NCBI GenBank assembly: GCA_009829735.1
Contig: CM020618.1
Span: 22,925,346-22,989,345 of the forward strand
Direction of reading: 5' to 3'
Length of the DNA: 64,000 nucleotides
DNA from: Pyropia yezoensis
Lineage: Eukaryota; Rhodophyta; Bangiophyceae; Bangiales; Bangiaceae
Shown here: in pieces, positions 51,118 through 61,381 of the stretch
How the letters are laid out: each line of letters begins with the position of its first letter
Position numbering within the stretch: position 1 is the first letter of the stretch
Made by a program: the position numbers and the translations under genes
Notes under the pieces: model-generated
The model's database searches: none
Told to the model about the DNA's origin: nothing
What the model saw: only the letters and a program-made list of their open reading frames with translations

Positions 51118-52632
51118 TCAGCGTCTTCGTCGTCGGCCTTGGTCTGCAGCCCACGGGCCGCCATTGTCGTCCCCGTCCTCCAGGTCCTCCTCCTCCAGGT
51201 CCTCCACGTCCTTCTCCACGTCCCGCGCAATGTCCCGGTCCACGTCCGCTTCCTCCTGCTCGTCAGATGGCCCCGGCGGGGGGCTGGGCGTACTCTCAAT
51301 CATGTGCACCGCCAAATTGGACGCAACCGCATGGAAGTTGTTGGCCTTGGTCAGCTGCGCCTTCTCTCCGCGAGAGAGAGAGACCACCGGGTTCATGTCA
51401 CTCTCCTCCATTACGGCAACAGGTGCGTGCGGCGGTGACGGCGGCGGAGGGCCAGATCCCCAGGAAGGAGTGCCGGTAGATGGCTCAGGGGAAGCCAAAA
51501 TACGCGGTGGCATGAGGGTAGATGTGCCCGCCTTGCGCCGCGCCTCCTCCGCGTCGCTCTGCTCCATGATGCGGTTAAGAAGGTTCTTGTGGAAGCGGCG
51601 CCCCTCCGTCGTGTCACGGATGGCGGGGTCGCTCATGAAGGCGACCTGCATGCGCATCTTGGCCGTCTCCCCAATGCTGGTCAACGCCTTGGTGTTGGCA
51701 GAGCACTCGCGCATTAGGGCAGCGGCCGCAGCGCGCGTGGTTTTGGCGGCCTTGGTGCCGCCGGGCGGCCCCTGGAAGTCCGACACCGACCCGTCGCGCT
51801 TGCCGAGGATGGGCTGGCCCGCATCGTCAAGAAGGAAATCGTCATCGCCCAGCTTGCCGGCGGCCATGTCGTACACCGCCCCACTGTACTTATCGACTGT
51901 CCGGAGCACACGCCAGCAGGGAAGGATCCGACACTTGCCCTCGACGGGCTTGTTGTTGACGTCGACTGCTCCGCGCACCGCCGCATACCAGTCCCTTTTG
52001 CCGTTGTAGTGCGCCACAGCCCCGCGGATGAGGTCCTCCTCCCCCGGGTTGCCAGTCAGCTGCGCATGCTTGATGTAGCTCCAGGATGAGGCAAATCGCT
52101 GGGCCTGCTTGCTAATGTTGTCACGAAACTCTTTGGTGATGGCCGACGTGCTGCGTTTCGGCGTACCGGTAATGATGTGGCTGATATCCTCGCGGAAGGT
52201 GTCGGCAACGCGACCGTAGAAAACCTTGCCAGACTGGTCCGTCCCGGTGACGGCATCAGACATGATCTTGAGGGCTGCGCGGCTGAGCACGACTCGCTCA
52301 GTGTCCGTCCAGCCCATGCCTCGGCCACCGTCGGCGGAGGGCGCGCCGCCAGGCGGGGTAGGATCACTTCCAGGGGAACCGATAGAAGGGCCACAACGAG
52401 TGGGGGCGCGTGGCGCTCTGCGAGAAGGTGCAGCAGCCCGACCAGTGCGACCAGCGGGAAGGGAGCTTCCATGAGGGATGGGGGCAGTCACTCGCTTGCC
52501 GCTGCCGACCGCTGCTCGTGCGGAGCGTCCGGCGGCCTCCCCGACCCGACGGGCGCGCTCGTTGGCTGCGTTGAAGGCGGCCGTTGCGGCGACGATGGCA
52601 GGGTCGCCGCCGGCGGAGGAGCTGCTTGACAT
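51118..52632 (-). CDS. Harbinger partner protein with SANT/Myb-like (NAM-associated) domain
   Basis: 504 residues from the ATG at 52632 (MSSSSSAGGDPAIV). The DNA-binding part begins at GMGWTDTERVVLSRAALKIM (about residue 105) and includes the KCRILPCWRVLRTVDKYSG block that corresponds to the CW..L....KW signature of plant NAM-associated/trihelix proteins. A helical C-terminus (EGRRFHKNLLNRIMEQSDAEEARRK) and an acidic then Arg-rich tail follow. Harbinger elements need such a protein to bring the transposase to the ends. Upstream, another frame (to about 53350) encodes RGG-rich sequence ending KLKRIREAERLARQIAFFQPP that looks like a genuine N-terminal exon, but I could not fix the junction. Confidence 0.75.
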   Translation of the reverse strand: MSSSSSAGGDPAIVAATAAFNAANERARRVGEAAGRSARAAVGSGKRVTAPIPHGSSLPAGRTGRAAAPSRRAPRAPTRCGPSIGSPGSDPTPPGGAPSADGGRGMGWTDTERVVLSRAALKIMSDAVTGTDQSGKVFYGRVADTFREDISHIITGTPKRSTSAITKEFRDNISKQAQRFASSWSYIKHAQLTGNPGEEDLIRGAVAHYNGKRDWYAAVRGAVDVNNKPVEGKCRILPCWRVLRTVDKYSGAVYDMAAGKLGDDDFLLDDAGQPILGKRDGSVSDFQGPPGGTKAAKTTRAAAAALMRECSANTKALTSIGETAKMRMQVAFMSDPAIRDTTEGRRFHKNLLNRIMEQSDAEEARRKAGTSTLMPPRILASPEPSTGTPSWGSGPPPPSPPHAPVAVMEESDMNPVVSLSRGEKAQLTKANNFHAVASNLAVHMIESTPSPPPGPSDEQEEADVDRDIARDVEKDVEDLEEEDLEDGDDNGGPWAADQGRRRRR

Positions 52633-52649
52633 GTTGACGTCGTTGCGCT

Positions 52650-53353
52650 TGGGCTCGTACCCGATGAGTCTTGAGGTGGTTGGAAGAAGGCAATCTGGCG
52701 CGCCAGCCGCTCGGCCTCCCGGATGCGCTTGAGCTTGCTCTTGAGGGTGGGTCGCCCCCACTGGTCCCGGTACTTGGTAGGCGTCACCAGCTTGGGGGGT
52801 GCCGGTGGCGTTGACGTTGATGGGCGTGACGGTCTTGATGTGTATGGGCAGGATGGGCACGGGCAGGTAGGTGGGCAGGGTGTGACGTGCGAGGGAGGGG
52901 TCGGCTGGTGTGGAGGGGGCTGGGGTAGATGAGCCGGCTGTTGGGTTGACGGGTAGCCGCCCCGCTGCTGCTGAACTACTGGTGCAGCTCCTCGCCATCG
53001 GCCGTCCTGGGTGGATGGGGACGACGGCTTCCAATGGCCCCCCCCTTGGCGCTGCGGCGACAGGCCCTCCCAGTCTGCCGCGCGCCGCGATGGGCCGTAC
53101 AAGGGCGCCTGGTCGTACGACGGGGCGGCGTCCCGGCTGCCGTAGCCGCCCCGCTGCGAGGGGCCTTCCCAATCGCCGCGGCCACCACGCGGCGGCCCGT
53201 CGCCGTACCAACCCCCGCCCCGCGGCGGGCCGTCGCTGTACCCACCGCCCCCCCGCGGCGGCCCGTACCCACCGCCCACCTGTTCAGGCGGTGCGTGCCG
53301 GAAAGGGCGGGGGGGGGGGCTCCCCGCGGCGGCAGCCCGCCGCGCCCGTCCAT
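52650..53353 (-). CDS. Possible N-terminal exon of the Harbinger partner
   Basis: The minus-strand frame contains GGGYGPPRGGGGYSDGPPRGG-type RGG repeats, a Pro-rich linker, then TPTKYRDQWGRPTLKSKL, which looks like a real folded segment. The best ATG (53353, MDGRGGLPPRG) is in a neighbouring frame. It would come into frame if the C run near 53310 were one base different, so homopolymer length decides the model. How it joins 52632 is not resolved. Confidence 0.35.
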
Positions 53354-53561
53354 GGCAGGTGCGTCGAGGGATGAGGCTCACACTTGACGGGGCAGTCTCC
53401 CCGTGATGGTGATGAGGAGGGGGAGGGGGAAAGCGCGCCCAAACCAATGCCAAGGAGGGCGCGCAAATGAAGCGAAGGGGCCCGCAAGTGGTAAAGGAAG
53501 AGGGGTGGGGGGGACCGTGGCGCGAAGACGACGACGGTGCGACGACGGTGCGGCGAGGAAA

Positions 53562-53750
53562 GCGCGCGCGCGCGCAAGTGATACCCGTCCAGATGGGTCG
53601 TCGACAGGGGGGGGGCGCACAGCACCCACCCACGACGGGCCGCCCCACGCTGGCGCGCGCGCGCGCAAGTGATACCCGTCCAGATGGGTCGTCGACAGGG
53701 GGGGGGTGCACAGCACCCACCCACGACGGGCCGCCGCACGCTGGCGCAGA
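53562..53750. repeat. Two direct copies of an 89-bp unit
   Basis: GCGCGCGCGCAAGTGATACC followed by GTCCAGATGGGTCGTCGACA, a G run and CACGACGGGCCGCC occur twice back to back with very few differences. Confidence 0.85.
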
Positions 53751-56700
53751 ACGGCACCTTGGACGCCTGAAGATGGGACCACAGCAAGGGGGAGGTGGCA
53801 CACGGCGCCGCCCCCCCCTTCGGGCTTTTGTGCCCAGGGACACCAATAAACACACGCCGTGGCGTTCCCCTGCGCGTCCCCTCGCGCAAGGGCACGCCCC
53901 AGAGCTCGGGTGGCGCCCCAATCACCACTTTTGCGGTGTGGACAGTCGACTGGTGCACAGAGGGGGGCTCACGCCACCTGAACAGCGCGGTGGCACCACT
54001 CATCAGCCACACGGGGGGGGTGTCCACCGACGGGGTTCGCGTCGTCCCCTGCGCGGCGCTCGCGTGGGAGCCTCACGCGCGGTCCGCGTGGCCCCAAAAG
54101 AGAGAGCGTGCCCCCCTGCCACGGCTTCATCCGTGTGATCCTCGCACAAGGGTCACCCTATCCCAACGCCGCGCCACTCACGTGGCGCTTCTCAGGAGCA
54201 GCACCCACCAATGCCGTTCCGAACGCCTGGGAGGGGTGGGGGAGTGGGGGGGCGCAGGGTCGACGTGGGCGCGCGTCGAGGCGCGCGCCCTCGCGTCGGC
54301 CGCCAGTGGGGTGTGTCAATGGATGGTCATGTGCCACCCTCAAAGGAAGCGACCATCCGCCACGGGGGAGTGTGCCCACAGCATCCCCGCGACGTGAGTA
54401 GTCGAACACGCCCTTCCCACGCCACCCCATCCGGCTGGGCCCCCCTCCCCCCACACGCAGGACCTGTCAACTGTTTGGCAACGAGCCCCCCCTGCGAAGA
54501 GACACGCGGTACGTGATGGGCACCTTCCAGCCCCTGAAGGAAGGTCAGACACGGACGGGCGAGGCCCGTCGAATCCGCGGCTGTCGTTCGCCGCATACAG
54601 CTCGTGGTGGCGGCCCAAAGTGGCTGGCAGCGAAACAATCGAACCATTTGTACACGGAAGTATGCGTGGCGGGTCCAAAACAGACATGATTGTTCCAGAT
54701 GACCTGATTCGGTCGCGTTTCCACGACATTGACTGCATGTTTGCCGCCATGCCGACCGACTTCCGCCGGGTTGGCCTGGGGATTGACTGATCCGTCACAC
54801 CCACATTGCAAATATAGCGATCCTCGGAACGCCTCCACCCAGCGATCGCCAGACAATCCGCCCCTATTTCATGACAGCGTGTCAGCACCGATCTACCTAA
54901 CTCCACGGGCGTTTTAGGCCTGCTCTGTCGGGCGTGGTCGGAACGGGGTCGGAAAGGAGCGCCAGCCAATCAGAGGCCGCTCTGAAAGTTCAGTTAGCAA
55001 ACCTGAAATGAATTGAGACGTCGACGGTGGGTTCGCTCTCAGGGCGGACGTGCGCGAACGGTACGACGCAAGTGGGCACGCGGCCGCCGCTTTTTCTGGT
55101 GATCGGAGCAACCGAGGCAGGGGAGCTTGAGAATTTCTTATCAGATTTGTAATAAACTTAAAAAGACAGGTTCGTCACACGAGGCCCGTCGACCCGTTCT
55201 CTTCCAAGCCCGTCACACGGTACAGTACCGCGTCACAAGAAGCGATTGGAACGTGGAATGGACGCCAGGCTGCCTCTTGGTGCGCAGTGCTACTGTGTCA
55301 GCGAGAGCTCCAGCTGCTCACTTTGTTGTGGCCTGCCTTTGTGCCACAGCCCAGCCGGAGCCATATGCTCTCTTCGGCTTCATCCACAACCGCGGTCGTC
55401 CACACTCGCTCGCCCCCACAAGCGCCGGGGAGGATCCTCATCCCCGTTGCCCCTCTTCTGCCTGGTCGCCCCTTATCCCCGGTGTTTCAGTTGCCCCAGT
55501 GCCCCTGTCTTAGCCACTCATTCCCTTCTGCCCCTAGAGCTGCGGGACCGAGCAGATGGCCTCTTCCGCTTCCTGCCCGTGGAGCTTCCATCCATCCAAA
55601 AGACATTGAGCTCTGCGCTGGTCAGGGGGCCACCACGGTGGCTGGTGCGAGCACGACTGCTGCTCCTGTCCCTCCTGCTGCCCCTTCCCCCCGCCAGCTG
55701 CCCCACCCCCGTCTGCTGCCCCCCCCTCGCCTGCTGCGCCCCCCCCGCCTGCGGTCCCCCCCCTGTCTGCAGTGGATCCTCCCCCTCTCGTCGGCTCACG
55801 TCGGCGCTCGGGCTCTCTGTCGAGCCCTTCTCCCATAGAGGATGAGATGGCGGCGGGCGCGTCACCAAAAGGAAGCAAGAGGGGGGGGGAACGGCAGCGG
55901 CGGCGTGCGCGACACTCGTGGCGATGAGGAGGCGGGGGGTGTTGACGCAGCGGCAGGCGCGTCACCGAGAGGGTGGGCGGAGGGCGACGACCCGGCCAGG
56001 GAAAGGATGAGGGCGAGCGACGGCCCAGAGAGCGTATCAGGAAGCCCGAGGTTGGGAGGAAGGCAAAGCAATGTCCAAGCCAAGGAGAAGCAGGGCACAC
56101 AGTGGGGGGAGAAGGGCAATCAAGAGGCTTGCGGCCTCGGTGAGCGGGAGATGAGAGCGGCGAGAGGTCCGGTGGTGCCCATGAAAGCAAACAGCGAAAT
56201 AACTACAGCGCATCAGAAGTGATGGGTGCGACAGCCGGCATGAGCGCGCGGTGGGGCGTTGTACTTCCCGTACAAAGTGACGCCGGCGGCGGTGAAAAAG
56301 AAGAACAGTGGGGGGAGCCCGTGTGGCACACCGTGCGGAGTGCTGGTTCGGGCTGTACTCTGTCGTACACGAATTAGTTCCGAAGGACTCTCTCTGAAAG
56401 TCTCTAATATCTAGACAGAACCCTTGCTTGGATACGGGCAGCCAGATACTCATGGCAATATACTCGGGTACTACCCATGGCCCAAATATCCTTGAGGAGC
56501 CCTTGTTCATGCTCGAGATTGTTTCATCGGTCTCAGATTGTGGCAGATGGTCGAGACGCGGATTTGTGGTGCCTGGTGTCGTTCGGCCGAAGGCGCGACC
56601 TCTGCCGGAAAAGCGCAATGTGGTCAAGAATGCGTGGGCTACGCGTCTGGCCAGATAGAGCCCCCGCCACCGCCTCGCCGAGCCACCATGTGTGCGTCGT

Positions 56701-57153
56701 GCCACGCGCCAACGCACAGCCGGTGGCCGCCGCGCGGCCCAAGGCAGCAGCAGCAAGCGCCGAGCGCGCCTTCGCGCGCCCCTCCCCTCCTGTGCTCCCC
56801 GCCGCTTGCCGGTGGACTGGTGCACTGCCGGCTTCGCGCGGCGCTCGGACCTGTGCGCCCGCACCCGGCTGTCTGCCGAATTGCCCCCACCCACCGGTCG
56901 CCGAGAGGCCGGTCGTTGTCGGCGGCGGCTGGCGCCGGCCGGCGTCGGGGGACGGGCAGCGCGTCGCCACCGCCCGCGGCGGCTCGGTCGTCTGGTCCCC
57001 CCCCCCCGCAGCCCGTGGCGGCCCCCGGCACGCGCGCGGCTCACGGACGGTGGTGGACCAGGCGTGGGCGCCGGCGCACGCCGCACGCGCGCCGGCAGAG
57101 GGCGACGCGGCGAACGGCGGCAGCCGCTGGCGGGGTGGCCCACTCGCCCCTTC
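53751..57153. other. No confident gene
   Basis: 3.4 kb with many open but featureless frames. A block near 54925-54990 (TGGTCGGAACG, CCAATCAG) resembles one near 47690-47790 and may be part of a transposon end or a shared promoter. The strand-overlapping ORFs at 55246-56222 are Pro/Cys- or Arg-rich with no domain. Confidence 0.5.
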
Positions 57154-58962
57154 ATGGCGGCGGGGGGCTCCCCTCTGTCTCGCGCCGCTGCCGGCGCGAC
57201 GCGGGCGGCGGCCCGCCGCGGCGTGGCGGCGGTGACGGCGGCGGTGGTGGTGGTGGAGATGATGGCGGTGGTGGCGGCGGCGGCAGCGGCGCCCGCCGGC
57301 GCAGCAGTATCGACGTGGCGGGGGTTGGCCCGAGGGGCGCCGTCCGTCGGGTTTTCTGGCGCCACGCCACCGCCGGCGGCTGCGGACGGTGGCGAGGCAG
57401 CGGCGGCCGGTCACTCCTCGCCCTCCCCCACCACGTGGACGGTTCGCGGCCATACCACCGTCGTCTCGGCGGGGCGGGCGCTGCAGGCGGGTGGCGCCGT
57501 CAGCATCTCCAACGCGCCTTACGTGGCCACCCCCATCCAGGATGGGTGCCCAAAAAAGGCGCAGCTGAGGGCCGTCACCACCGGTCCTGGCGACATCCTT
57601 TCCCTCCCCGCCAGTTCCATGACCGTCGACGATCGTCCTTGCACCGGCACCGTGCCGCTGCGGGGCGCCATGGGGACGTCCTTTGACCAGGTGCTGTTGG
57701 TGACCCAGTCGGCTCTGATCACGCCCGCCCTCGGCGCGGAAATTCTCGCGTACTCCGCCCACGACCCGGGTCGGTCGGTGCTGATCAAGCAGGGGGGCTT
57801 TACGTGCTCGGCGTTCGTGACTACCGAGGACACCATGCTCATCTTCACCACCGCCCCCGCCTCGCCGCCGCCGTCTGTGAGCTGGGCGCCCGACGTGTCG
57901 CCGGGGCGGGCGCTGGCGGTGGCCGTGTCTGCCGTTGGCGCATGTCTCTTGGTGGGGGAGGCGACGGGCGGGGCCCGCGGTGGCGACAGCGACGGCGGCG
58001 GCTCCGGCACCGCAGGCGCCGGTGGAGGGCGGGGGGGCGGCGGCGACGTGGCCGCAATTGCCGGGAGTGTGGCTGCGGCGGTGGTGGCCGTGGCGGCGGT
58101 GGTGGGGGGGGTGGTGGCGTGGCGGGTGCGGGAGCGGCGGGCGGCGGCAGCCGGGGGCGTGGGCGCAGGGGGTGACCCCGCCGGTTCCCCTGCGCCGCCA
58201 CCACCTCCTGCAAGGACGCAGTCGCCGCCGGCCCCTCCCCAGGGGGCGACGTCGCCTGCCGCGGGCCCCTATCTTCCCGGCAATGCTGCGCTGTCAGCTG
58301 ACAGTGAGGGGTCTAGCGACGGCCGTGGCGGAAAGGGCGGTGTGCCCGTCGTCGGCGGGGTCGCCGATTGGCGAGGGGCGGCCCGGCAGCCGCCGCAGCT
58401 GCAGCCGCAGCGGCGGCAGCCACAGCCGCAGCCGCAGCCGCCACAGCCGCAGCCGCAGCCGCAGCCGCAGCGGCCGCATCCGCAGCCGCAGCCGCAGCCG
58501 CAGCTGTCGCCGCCGCCACCGCTGCCGAAGGCGCTCGAGGCCAGCACCATTAGCAGCGTGACGTATGAGAGGGTGTCGGACGTCACGGGCGGCGGGAGGG
58601 TGGGCAGGGGCGCTGCGGCTGACGGCGGCGGGTGCGGCTGGGCCGGCCGCGGCGGCGGCGGTCACGACGGTGGCGGCGGCGACGGCGACCAGTGGTTCAT
58701 GGCGTGGGCCGCAGCGGCACACCCGCAGCCGCCACGGCAGCTGCAGCAGCCCTCATCGCCGCCGCCGTCCATGCCCACGGCGCTGCTCGACACAATAGAA
58801 GATGGGGGCTACCAGGACGGCGGCGAAGGCGGCGGCGGCGGCGGTGGCGGCGGCCGCAAGGCGTCGGTCGCCCCGCCGCCCGTGCAGTCGTCCCACGCGC
58901 CGTCCGCACGGTCGTCGGGCTTGTCGCTTGGACTTCCAGACGAGCTGTACCAGAGCTTTTGA
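57154..58962 (+). CDS. Putative single-pass membrane protein, unknown family
   Basis: 602 residues from the ATG at 57154. The frame is open to 56692 upstream but with only GTG there, and this ATG gives a good signal peptide: basic stretch then a hydrophobic run VAAVTAAVVVVEMMAVVAAA (about residues 24-43). The next 220 residues look like a small extracellular domain with three Cys (QDGC, DRPC, GFTC) and beta-type patterns. A single helix follows at about residues 298-325 (AAIAGSVAAAVVAVAAVVGG), with WRVRERR behind it as stop-transfer. The 275-residue tail is Pro/Gln/Gly-rich, including a (CAGCCG)n-coded QP run. It is not inside any terminal repeats I can see, so it may be a host gene. Confidence 0.5.
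   Translation: MAAGGSPLSRAAAGATRAAARRGVAAVTAAVVVVEMMAVVAAAAAAPAGAAVSTWRGLARGAPSVGFSGATPPPAAADGGEAAAAGHSSPSPTTWTVRGHTTVVSAGRALQAGGAVSISNAPYVATPIQDGCPKKAQLRAVTTGPGDILSLPASSMTVDDRPCTGTVPLRGAMGTSFDQVLLVTQSALITPALGAEILAYSAHDPGRSVLIKQGGFTCSAFVTTEDTMLIFTTAPASPPPSVSWAPDVSPGRALAVAVSAVGACLLVGEATGGARGGDSDGGGSGTAGAGGGRGGGGDVAAIAGSVAAAVVAVAAVVGGVVAWRVRERRAAAAGGVGAGGDPAGSPAPPPPPARTQSPPAPPQGATSPAAGPYLPGNAALSADSEGSSDGRGGKGGVPVVGGVADWRGAARQPPQLQPQRRQPQPQPQPPQPQPQPQPQRPHPQPQPQPQLSPPPPLPKALEASTISSVTYERVSDVTGGGRVGRGAAADGGGCGWAGRGGGGHDGGGGDGDQWFMAWAAAAHPQPPRQLQQPSSPPPSMPTALLDTIEDGGYQDGGEGGGGGGGGGRKASVAPPPVQSSHAPSARSSGLSLGLPDELYQSF
58388..58506. repeat. (CAGCCG)n hexanucleotide tract
   Basis: In frame it codes for Gln-Pro repeats in the membrane-protein tail; in other frames it gives Ala-rich artefact ORFs on both strands. 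Confidence 0.9.
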
Positions 58963-59859
58963 ATATGCGAGGCTGTGGGTGTGCGGAGAGGGGGTGCCAT
59001 CGCGCGTACCGCCAGGGTCTGCTTGGTGCCTACACGTTTTTTTTCGTGGGGGAGGCGGGGGGCTGGAGTGGTGCCACTGGTCGGTTGGGTGGCTCCGGCG
59101 GGGAAGGGGGGGGGAGGCGGCGGCGTTTCCGCGGCCGGGGGCTTTTCTGCACGAAGAGGGGGGGCGGGGGGGCGCCGGTGGAACGGGCGGGCAACACTCA
59201 CTCAACACTCGCTCAACACCCTCTCAACACTCACTCACTGAGTGACTCAACACTCACTCCACAGCCACTCAACACTCAGAGGCGGTCCGAGACATTGCTG
59301 CTCGTTTGTGGCGACGCGTTTGTGGCGCCACAAACGCGACGCCACATCTACATGCGCACTCCGAGACATCCGAGTCCACAGTTTTTTTATCAAAATAAAA
59401 TGCAGTAATTGCGGGGGCACATTCCATATCATTCATTCAGTCTCGAGGACCTGATGGCGGCTGGTCGGCCTCGGCGAGAATCGAGCCGCCGCGGGCACAC
59501 ACCCCGGCAGCAGTCGCTCCCGCGACGCACCGTCGGATCACGCGGTGACAACACCACCACTCGCTCGTGTGCATCACGACAGCCGCGCCGGGTCACCCGC
59601 CGAGCGGTGCGTCTCGCCCTCGACTGGCCCATGCACCAAGGGTGGACAGTCGCGCGAGCCGTGCGTTTGCTTTGACGCACGCGTCGCATCGCTCGTCAGC
59701 GCGGCGGACCGTGAGCAGGCGATACCCCTCACCCATTTTTTACTCTCCTCTCTTCTCCCGTGAGCCGCTCCCCAACTCCCCGCTCTCCCCGCACTCGCTG
59801 CCCCCCCCTCCCGCACCTATCCCCTACCCTCCCAAGCCCCGCTTTTCTCACGCAGCCTT
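58963..59859. other. Intergenic, repeat-rich
   Basis: Contains the CAACACTC repeats and the palindrome GTTTGTGGCGCCACAAAC (59320-59337). An ATAAAAT stretch near 59393 may be a polyadenylation signal. No credible ORF. Confidence 0.5.
59190..59277. repeat. Microsatellite of CAACACTCACT-type units
   Basis: Seven or eight imperfect copies of CAACACTC(A/G)CT, including one TCACTCACTGAGTGACT palindrome. Confidence 0.85.
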
Positions 59860-61050
59860 ATGGGTCGTGACGAGGACTGGGAAGATGAGGTGTTTATGGT
59901 GAACCTTCACCTTGCCGCTGCGGAGGTGGCGTGCGAGGGCGGGGGGACAGATGGCACCCATAGGATCGAGCTATCGGGCCCGGTCACGTTTGAGGACGTG
60001 AGCAGATTTTACGGTCGTCGCTTTCACCGCGCTGTCCGTATGTCCGAGCAATGCTTTTTGCGGCTCGTGGAGATTGTGCGCCCGTACATGCCAACACGCG
60101 GAGTGCCATTGGAATGCCGCGTGTTTATGGCTTTGCGATATTATGCGGGCGCTAGTTACTTGGACGTAAGCGCTATCACGAGGACCTCACAAACAACCTT
60201 TTTTGACACCGTGTGGGACTTTACAGATGCCACATTGAGCGCGCCGGAGCTGCAAATGGAGATGCCCCTATGGGAGGCTGATTGGCGGCGGCGTGCTGCA
60301 GCGGGCTTCCAGAAGCGCGGAAATAGCCCTTTGAACAACATCATTGGGGCTCTGGACGGTATTGCCATTGCTCAAGAGCAGCCGTCAATTGCGGACGTGG
60401 CGTGCCCTAAAGACCATTGGTGCCGAAAGGGCTTTTTTGCTTTGAACGTACAAGCCATATGCGACTCCAACTACGAGTTTTTGTGGATGAGCTGTCGCAC
60501 GCCAGGGTCTTCCCACGACTCGGCCGCGCTCGCCTGCAGCGACTTTGGGCAATTCCTGAACAATAGCAGCCTACCTCTCATCCAGATGCTCATTGCAGAA
60601 GGCCTGTGTATCGCGGCAGACGAAGCCTACGGTGACTGCGAGCTGCTGGCGGTGCCATGGCCCGGGGGCGGGGGAGGGAACACATGGCGCGACTCCTACA
60701 ACTTTCACCAGTCGTCGGCGCGCATCCACATTGAGCAGGCCTTTGGCCAGCTGGTTTGGCGGTGGGGTATCTTTTGGCGTCCACTGCGCATGCCCTTTTT
60801 GAAGCGCCCCCTTGTCATCAAGACGGCTTTCCTGTTGCACAACCTGTGCCGCCGCCACGACGCTATGCCCCTGTCGGAGCTTGGCGGTCGCGCTACGGCC
60901 AGTCGCACTCTGGTATTGGGCTTGAACGCCACGGGTGGCGAGGACAGCCAGCCCCGTCGCAAGAGGGGCAAAGGATCCGACCTACGGGATCGTATGACTG
61001 CCAGTGTGGAGAGCAGCGGGAGGCTGCGCCCCCCTGTGTATCGTATGTAG
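59860..61050 (+). CDS. Second PIF/Harbinger transposase, different lineage
   Basis: 396 residues from an ATG at 59860, intact, no intron. The N-terminal 110 residues form a helix-turn-helix-like region (FEDVSRFYGRRFHRAVRMSEQCFLRL). The nuclease domain carries GALDGIAIAQ (first Asp), GSSHDSAALA (second Asp), an ADEAYGDCELLAVP block and IHIEQAFGQLVWRWGIF (Glu), the animal/fungal-style Harbinger signature DSxxL...IExxFG. It differs strongly from the transposase at 48664-50319, so two Harbinger lineages lie 10 kb apart. The C-terminus is basic (PRRKRGKGSDLRDR). An AATAAAA signal follows 9 bp after the stop. Confidence 0.93.
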   Translation: MGRDEDWEDEVFMVNLHLAAAEVACEGGGTDGTHRIELSGPVTFEDVSRFYGRRFHRAVRMSEQCFLRLVEIVRPYMPTRGVPLECRVFMALRYYAGASYLDVSAITRTSQTTFFDTVWDFTDATLSAPELQMEMPLWEADWRRRAAAGFQKRGNSPLNNIIGALDGIAIAQEQPSIADVACPKDHWCRKGFFALNVQAICDSNYEFLWMSCRTPGSSHDSAALACSDFGQFLNNSSLPLIQMLIAEGLCIAADEAYGDCELLAVPWPGGGGGNTWRDSYNFHQSSARIHIEQAFGQLVWRWGIFWRPLRMPFLKRPLVIKTAFLLHNLCRRHDAMPLSELGGRATASRTLVLGLNATGGEDSQPRRKRGKGSDLRDRMTASVESSGRLRPPVYRM

Positions 61051-61381
61051 AATGAGCTAAATAAAACTGTTTTTTATATTGCAACTCAGTGTGAACAGTC
61101 GCGCATGAAAGACACACATCCAAGACTCAACCTATTCTCAACATCCCATTACTAAAAACCGCCTCCGCCAAGCACGCAGCGCCAATGCTGCCGCAAGCTC
61201 ACCTCAGGCTGCCCTCCCCCACCTAACAGCATCTGCGCAGCTTCGCCGAACACAACTGGCCCAGGAGAACCGCAGTACCATACGCCCATGCTCGCGCCTA
61301 CCCCCCAGCCGCCGCGCTACCCCCCGTCTCTCCCCTTCGGGAACGCCTACAAGCGCTGGGCGCAGGCTCTGCCGCTGGGAC

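Noticed and set aside
47640-55010. Terminal inverted repeats of the first Harbinger element
   Set aside because: The shared blocks are partly direct, partly inverted and short; no 3-bp duplication could be matched, so not listed as a feature.
55534-57762. Long minus-strand ORFs opposite the membrane-protein gene
   Set aside because: Composition-driven shadows with Arg/Pro/Ala-rich sequence and no domain.
58269-58909. Ala-, Cys/Gly- and Arg-rich ORFs around 58.3-58.9 kb
   Set aside because: Produced by the (CAGCCG)n tract read in other frames.
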